Source: Limosilactobacillus difficilis (lineage in GTDB: Bacteria > Bacillota > Bacilli > Lactobacillales > Lactobacillaceae). Taken from it: a DNA stretch of 47,647 nucleotides. This document shows, piece after piece, positions 44,674 to 47,647 of this stretch. The notes beneath the pieces are model-generated. The model had not been told where the DNA came from and did no database searches. It saw nothing but the letters and a program-made list of their open reading frames with translations. Numbering within the stretch: the first letter of the stretch is position 1; the number at the start of each line of letters is the position of its first letter. The translations under genes and the position numbers were made by a program. The stretch lies in assembly GCF_947387495.1 (NCBI RefSeq), contig NZ_CANDNU010000010.1:1-47647 (forward strand), in the 5' to 3' direction.

Positions 44674-44715
44674 ACTGAATAAAAGATGACATCAACAGAA
44701 TTGGGGTAAAAAACA

Positions 44716-44768
44716 AAAAAGGTCTCACAATCGTTAGAACTCTGTCTAACAACCGTGAGACCTTTCCA
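44716..44768. terminator. Bidirectional terminator between DUF2252 and PPK2 genes
   Basis: AAAGGTCTCAC (44718-44728) pairs with GTGAGACCTTT (44755-44765), with an inner GTTAGA/TCTAAC helix. A runs lie upstream. It serves the two converging genes. Confidence 0.85.
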
Positions 44769-44783
44769 ATCCTGTTGGTGTTT

Positions 44784-45641
44784 TTATTTTTCTTTATCCA
44801 AGCGCTTCATCGCTTCGTTCAAACGCGCCGTCTGCTCAGCGTTCATCTTCGGATAAGACAAATTCAGAGCATTGAGCTTCTCAATAAGGATGTTAGAAAC
44901 GACTAGCCGCTCGTACCATTTGTCATCTCCGGGAATGATGTACCAAGGATCGGCTTTGCTAGCCGTGTGGCGAATCATTTTTTCGTATGCCTGCTGATAC
45001 TGGTCCCAGTACTGCCGTTCTTTAATATCATCCGGAGAAAACTTCCAGTTCTTTTCCGGTCGCTCAATTCGGGCTAAGAAGCGCTTTTTCTGTTCATCCT
45101 TTGACATATGAAGGAAGAACTTGAGGACGAGGTAACCACAGTGGTTGAGGTAGTGTTCATAATGGACCACGTCATGGAAGCGTTCCTTAAAGAACTCATC
45201 ATTGACGTCGCTGAGTTGGTTCACGTTCGGCAAATTCTCGCCGGGCAGGATCTCTGGATGCACCTGCGGCACCAGCAGATCTTCATAATAAGACCGGTTG
45301 AAGATACCGATGACGCCCCGCCGTGGCAAATTGAGATTGACCCGCCAGAGGTAGTCATGGGCAAGTTCACGATGTGACGGGTGCTTAAAGCTGGCTACCT
45401 GAAAGCCAGCCGGGTTAATGCCCGCAAAGACATGAGCTACTAAGCTGTCTTTGCCGGCCGCATCCATTCCCTGAAAGACCAGCAGAACGCCGTAGCTATG
45501 GTTAGCAAAGAGTTTCTTTTGGAGATTCTTCAAGGGCTTGATGTTCGCCCGCAATTGTTTTTTAAGTTGATTATCATCACCGAGGTCTTGATCCGGGGCC
45601 GTTGCCGTTTGACGCAAATCCAAATCCTTGCCGGCGATCAT
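44784..45641 (-). CDS. ppk2: Polyphosphate kinase 2 (PPK2) family phosphotransferase
   Basis: PPK2 enzymes use polyphosphate to phosphorylate nucleotides (or run in reverse). Walker A is GMDAAGKDS (58-66), Walker B-like IFNRSYYED (113-121), and the lid region RFLARIERPEKNWKFSPDD follows. It is a single-domain member of 285 residues. Whether it acts on AMP, ADP or both cannot be read from the sequence. The ATG has only a distant AAGGGAAA. It lies 39 bases downstream of the permease gene and is probably co-transcribed with it. With PPK1 and Ppx in the same window, the cell has two polyphosphate routes. Confidence 0.93.
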   Translation of the reverse strand: MIAGKDLDLRQTATAPDQDLGDDNQLKKQLRANIKPLKNLQKKLFANHSYGVLLVFQGMDAAGKDSLVAHVFAGINPAGFQVASFKHPSHRELAHDYLWRVNLNLPRRGVIGIFNRSYYEDLLVPQVHPEILPGENLPNVNQLSDVNDEFFKERFHDVVHYEHYLNHCGYLVLKFFLHMSKDEQKKRFLARIERPEKNWKFSPDDIKERQYWDQYQQAYEKMIRHTASKADPWYIIPGDDKWYERLVVSNILIEKLNALNLSYPKMNAEQTARLNEAMKRLDKEK

Positions 45642-45680
45642 GTATTGTTTGGTATTTATTTATATTTCCCTTCGCAATTC

Positions 45681-47189
45681 TTAATCATCCAAAACGTGGT
45701 TGTGTTCGGCAATCGTGTAGAAAATCCAGGCAACGATGCCAAAGAAGACTGGCCCAAAAGCAGTCCAAAAAGCGGTCATGTAATCGCCAGTCAGACATGG
45801 TTGAATGCAAGTGAAGAGAATTCCGATTGCAATCACAAGCCAGACAACAATTGAAGCAATCCAAGATATCCGTTGGCTGTGATAAAAGACAAAGGGCCGG
45901 TCCAAATTTTGTTTCATCTTGAAGAATGGGAAAGCCCCAATCAAGAAGAGATATGGTGCCGACGACGAAACGTTCATCATATCCATCAAAATCGTGTAGA
46001 ACCGGTTAGCCGCGTCCCCACCAAAGGAAATGAAGATAACGATAACGCAAACGATAATGCATTGGATCCACATCGCAAATGATGGCATCCCTGCCTTGTT
46101 GAGCTTAGTCATCCGCTTTGGCAACAGCCGTGGATCACAACCTTCAACAAAAGATTTGATCGGTGAATAGACCATGACAAAGGCGGCCCCTAAACCTGAA
46201 AAGACATCGGTCATCCCGCTGAAACGAGCAAACCATTGACCGATCATAATTGAAGTTGCGTGGGAAGCACCAAAGTGTTCCCCCATCTTAACCCCAAGGT
46301 TATTAATCAGAACATATTCACAGTTGGCAATGTTAACATTCTTACCGCCCAGAACGTCGTACCAGTTTGCAGCAAAACCACAAAGGAAAATCAACAGAAC
46401 ATATAAGATTGTCATGATAGCCATTGAGATGATAATCCCCCGCGGAAAGGTCTTTTCTGGCTGTTTCAGGGAGTCCGTAATCCCAGCCATCGTTTCCAAA
46501 CCACCATAAGCAAATAAAGCATAGACAATGAAGGATACCACCGCAATCGGTGATACAAAGGCTTTATTTGGTGAATGAATTAGGCTGGCACCGGTCAACG
46601 GCTGAGCCAATTGACCGTGATCCATAATCAACAAAATAATACTGAAAAGGATAAAGAGAGCACAAATGCCAAAGACAATTATTCCACCAACTGAAGCTAC
46701 CCGAGCAATTTTACCAACACCATGCGTCGCAATCATCGTTACAATTAATAAAAATAAAATTTCAAGCAATCCTAATGATTGATTAGCACTTAGTCCCAAG
46801 ATATGTAGCCCCTGGGTCTTATCCGATCCAAAGATCATTGTCGAGACAGAGACAAAGAAGAATTGAGTTGATGAAACAAGCCAGACAACCCAGGCAGCGA
46901 GCCAAATGAAGGTGCCAATAAAGGCTGTCTTTTCACCCACGGAACCGCGGAGCCAGGAAAAAATCCCTCCCTTGGCCGCTTTAAAAGTTGATCCGTATTC
47001 AGCAAACATCATTGCTGAGGGCAGGAAGAACAAGATTGCCGTCAAGGCATACCAAATAATACTTGCGTAGCCCATCTGATAATAGGCATTTAAAGAGTTA
47101 CTAAAGCCAAAGATGGCTGAGAAGATCATCAGCACAAGACTGCCTAAACCAATCTTCGTGTCCACTTTGGGCTTTGATTCGTCGTTCAA
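45681..47189 (-). CDS. yjeM: APC-superfamily amino acid permease (YjeM-like)
   Basis: A 502-residue integral membrane protein with about 12 predicted helices. It closely resembles E. coli YjeM in remembered sequence features: GLGSLVLMIFSAIFGFSNS near the N-terminus, SFVVYALFAYGGLE-type and PSFAMWIQC segments, and DLDRPFVFYHS near the end. The substrate is unknown; it may be an amino acid or amine antiporter. The start is TTG at 47189 after AGAAAG, which is unusual and may limit expression. A palindromic CcpA-like sequence overlaps this region. Confidence 0.88.
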   Translation of the reverse strand: MNDESKPKVDTKIGLGSLVLMIFSAIFGFSNSLNAYYQMGYASIIWYALTAILFFLPSAMMFAEYGSTFKAAKGGIFSWLRGSVGEKTAFIGTFIWLAAWVVWLVSSTQFFFVSVSTMIFGSDKTQGLHILGLSANQSLGLLEILFLLIVTMIATHGVGKIARVASVGGIIVFGICALFILFSIILLIMDHGQLAQPLTGASLIHSPNKAFVSPIAVVSFIVYALFAYGGLETMAGITDSLKQPEKTFPRGIIISMAIMTILYVLLIFLCGFAANWYDVLGGKNVNIANCEYVLINNLGVKMGEHFGASHATSIMIGQWFARFSGMTDVFSGLGAAFVMVYSPIKSFVEGCDPRLLPKRMTKLNKAGMPSFAMWIQCIIVCVIVIFISFGGDAANRFYTILMDMMNVSSSAPYLFLIGAFPFFKMKQNLDRPFVFYHSQRISWIASIVVWLVIAIGILFTCIQPCLTGDYMTAFWTAFGPVFFGIVAWIFYTIAEHNHVLDD

Positions 47190-47203
47190 TGTAAGCGCTT
47201 CTT
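47190..47203 (+). promoter_or_regulatory. Possible catabolite-responsive element
   Basis: TGTAAGCGCTTCTT matches the cre core (TGWAANCGNTNWCA) in its left 11 positions and contains the palindrome AAGCGCTT. It lies between the permease -10 (TATAAT on the minus strand, 47233-47238) and its start codon. It is only a partial match. Confidence 0.3.
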
Positions 47204-47305
47204 TCTGTATAAATATAGTTGATATACTGAATATTATACACTCTTTAAGCAGATTGAACCGAATGTTTCCATTAAATCTTATAAATATAATTTATGCCTG
47301 CATAA

Positions 47306-47352
47306 GAAAAACCACTAAAAGAAATTCATGAACTTCCCTTAGTGGTTTCGCA
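47306..47352 (-). terminator. Terminator of the rRNA/tRNA transcript
   Basis: On the minus strand AACCACTAA pairs with TTAGTGGTT, followed by TTTCTT. It lies just past tRNA-Thr and ends the 5S-tRNA-tRNA unit. Confidence 0.82.
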
Positions 47353-47366
47353 AAGCTAATTGATAG

Positions 47367-47439
47367 TGCCGACAAGAGGATTCGAACCTCCGACCTTCGC
47401 CTTACGAAGGCGCTGCTCTACCAACTGAGCTATGTCGGC
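47367..47439 (-). tRNA. tRNA-Thr (anticodon CGT)
   Basis: A 73-base cloverleaf on the minus strand. The acceptor stem is GCCGACA/TGTCGGC with discriminator A, the D-loop is AGCTCAGTTGGTAGAGC and the T-arm contains GGTTCGAATCC. The anticodon loop TTCGTAA gives CGT, reading ACG. CCA is not encoded. Confidence 0.95.
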
Positions 47440-47489
47440 AAAAAGAACAGGACAGATACTAGCGAACGCCAATACCTGCCCCTTAATAA

Positions 47490-47562
47490 CTCCGGCAGTC
47501 AGACTCGAACTGACGACAACCTGATTAACAGTCAGGTGCTCTACCGACTGAGCTATGCCGGA
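47490..47562 (-). tRNA. tRNA-Asn (anticodon GTT)
   Basis: A 73-base cloverleaf on the minus strand. The acceptor stem is TCCGGCA/TGCCGGA with discriminator G. The anticodon loop CTGTTAA gives GTT. The T-arm contains AGTTCGAGTCT. CCA is not encoded. It follows the 5S rRNA gene. Confidence 0.95.
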
Positions 47563-47570
47563 ATAATAAA

Positions 47571-47647
47571 GCGCGGCAGTGCCCTATCCTCGCAGGGAGC
47601 GATCCCCCAACTACTTTTGGCGCGCTGAAGCTTAACTGCTGTGTTCG
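47571..47647 (-). rRNA. rrf: 5S ribosomal RNA, 3' part (cut by window edge)
   Basis: The minus strand reads CGAACACAGCAGTTAAGC, then AGTAGTTGGGGGATCGCTCC and CTGCGAGGATAGGGCA before the conserved GCCGCGC 3' end. This is the last two thirds of a Gram-positive 5S rRNA; the 5' part lies outside the window. An rRNA operon therefore probably continues beyond the right edge. Confidence 0.93.

Noticed and set aside
1-47647. CRISPR arrays, insertion sequences, prophage or attachment sites
   Set aside because: No regular direct repeats, transposase, integrase or phage genes were seen in the window.

Overview
The window is a 47.6 kb piece of a Lactobacillaceae chromosome. The moderately high GC content, the gene families and the gene order (tsaB-rimI-tsaD; dnaX-ybaB-recR-yaaL-tmk-darA-holB-yabA-rsmI; cysS-mrnC-rlmB-sigH-rpmG-secE-nusG; rplKA; rplJL) fit a Limosilactobacillus, perhaps close to the L. 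fermentum group. The genus is inferred from general knowledge, without a database search. There are no phage genes, insertion sequences or CRISPR arrays. Most genes lie on the minus strand; nrdHEF with a GNAT gene, the cysteine cluster and a DUF2252 gene are on the plus strand.

Layout. 1-2.5 kb: tRNA t6A genes (tsaB, tsaD) with rimI. 2.5-8.4 kb: galE and a polyphosphate cluster (degenerate Ppx-like protein, PPK1, Ppx/GppA). 8.5-15.6 kb: a ten-gene replication and recombination operon from dnaX to an acyl-ACP thioesterase. 15.7-16.4 kb: SRP RNA and tadA. 16.5-20.8 kb: nrdHEF behind tandem NrdR-box-like sites, then a GNAT gene. 20.8-22 kb: rplJL with an L10 leader. 22-28.8 kb: pyrB-pyrC-carA-carB behind a PyrR-type attenuator. 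28.8-29.7 kb: an RpiR regulator. 29.8-35.7 kb: rplK-rplA, nusG, secE, rpmG, sigH, rlmB, mrnC and cysS. 35.7-38.7 kb: the cysteine cluster. 38.8-43.1 kb: a flavoprotein reductase, lipoate ligase and a lipoyl-domain/E3 fusion. 43.2-47.2 kb: DUF2252 protein, PPK2 and a YjeM-like permease. 47.3-47.6 kb: tRNA-Thr, tRNA-Asn and the 3' part of a 5S rRNA gene.

The most striking signal is upstream of the cysteine cluster (35.77-36.05 kb). A promoter is followed by a strong ribosome binding site and a 31-codon open reading frame with three consecutive Cys codons. Then come mutually exclusive complementary segments and an intrinsic terminator before the cysteine synthase gene. This is the architecture of a classical ribosome-mediated attenuator that senses Cys-tRNA. 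Such attenuation is unexpected in a lactobacillus, where T-boxes or repressors usually do this job. The second gene of the same operon carries a one-base frameshift near its 3' end.

Other points of interest are an Ppx-like protein that has lost its catalytic motifs beside an intact paralogue; a three-gene lipoate/E3/flavoprotein cluster with no dehydrogenase E1 or E2 gene; two L1-type autoregulatory hairpins in front of rplK and rplA; and a nusG promoter followed at once by a terminator hairpin.
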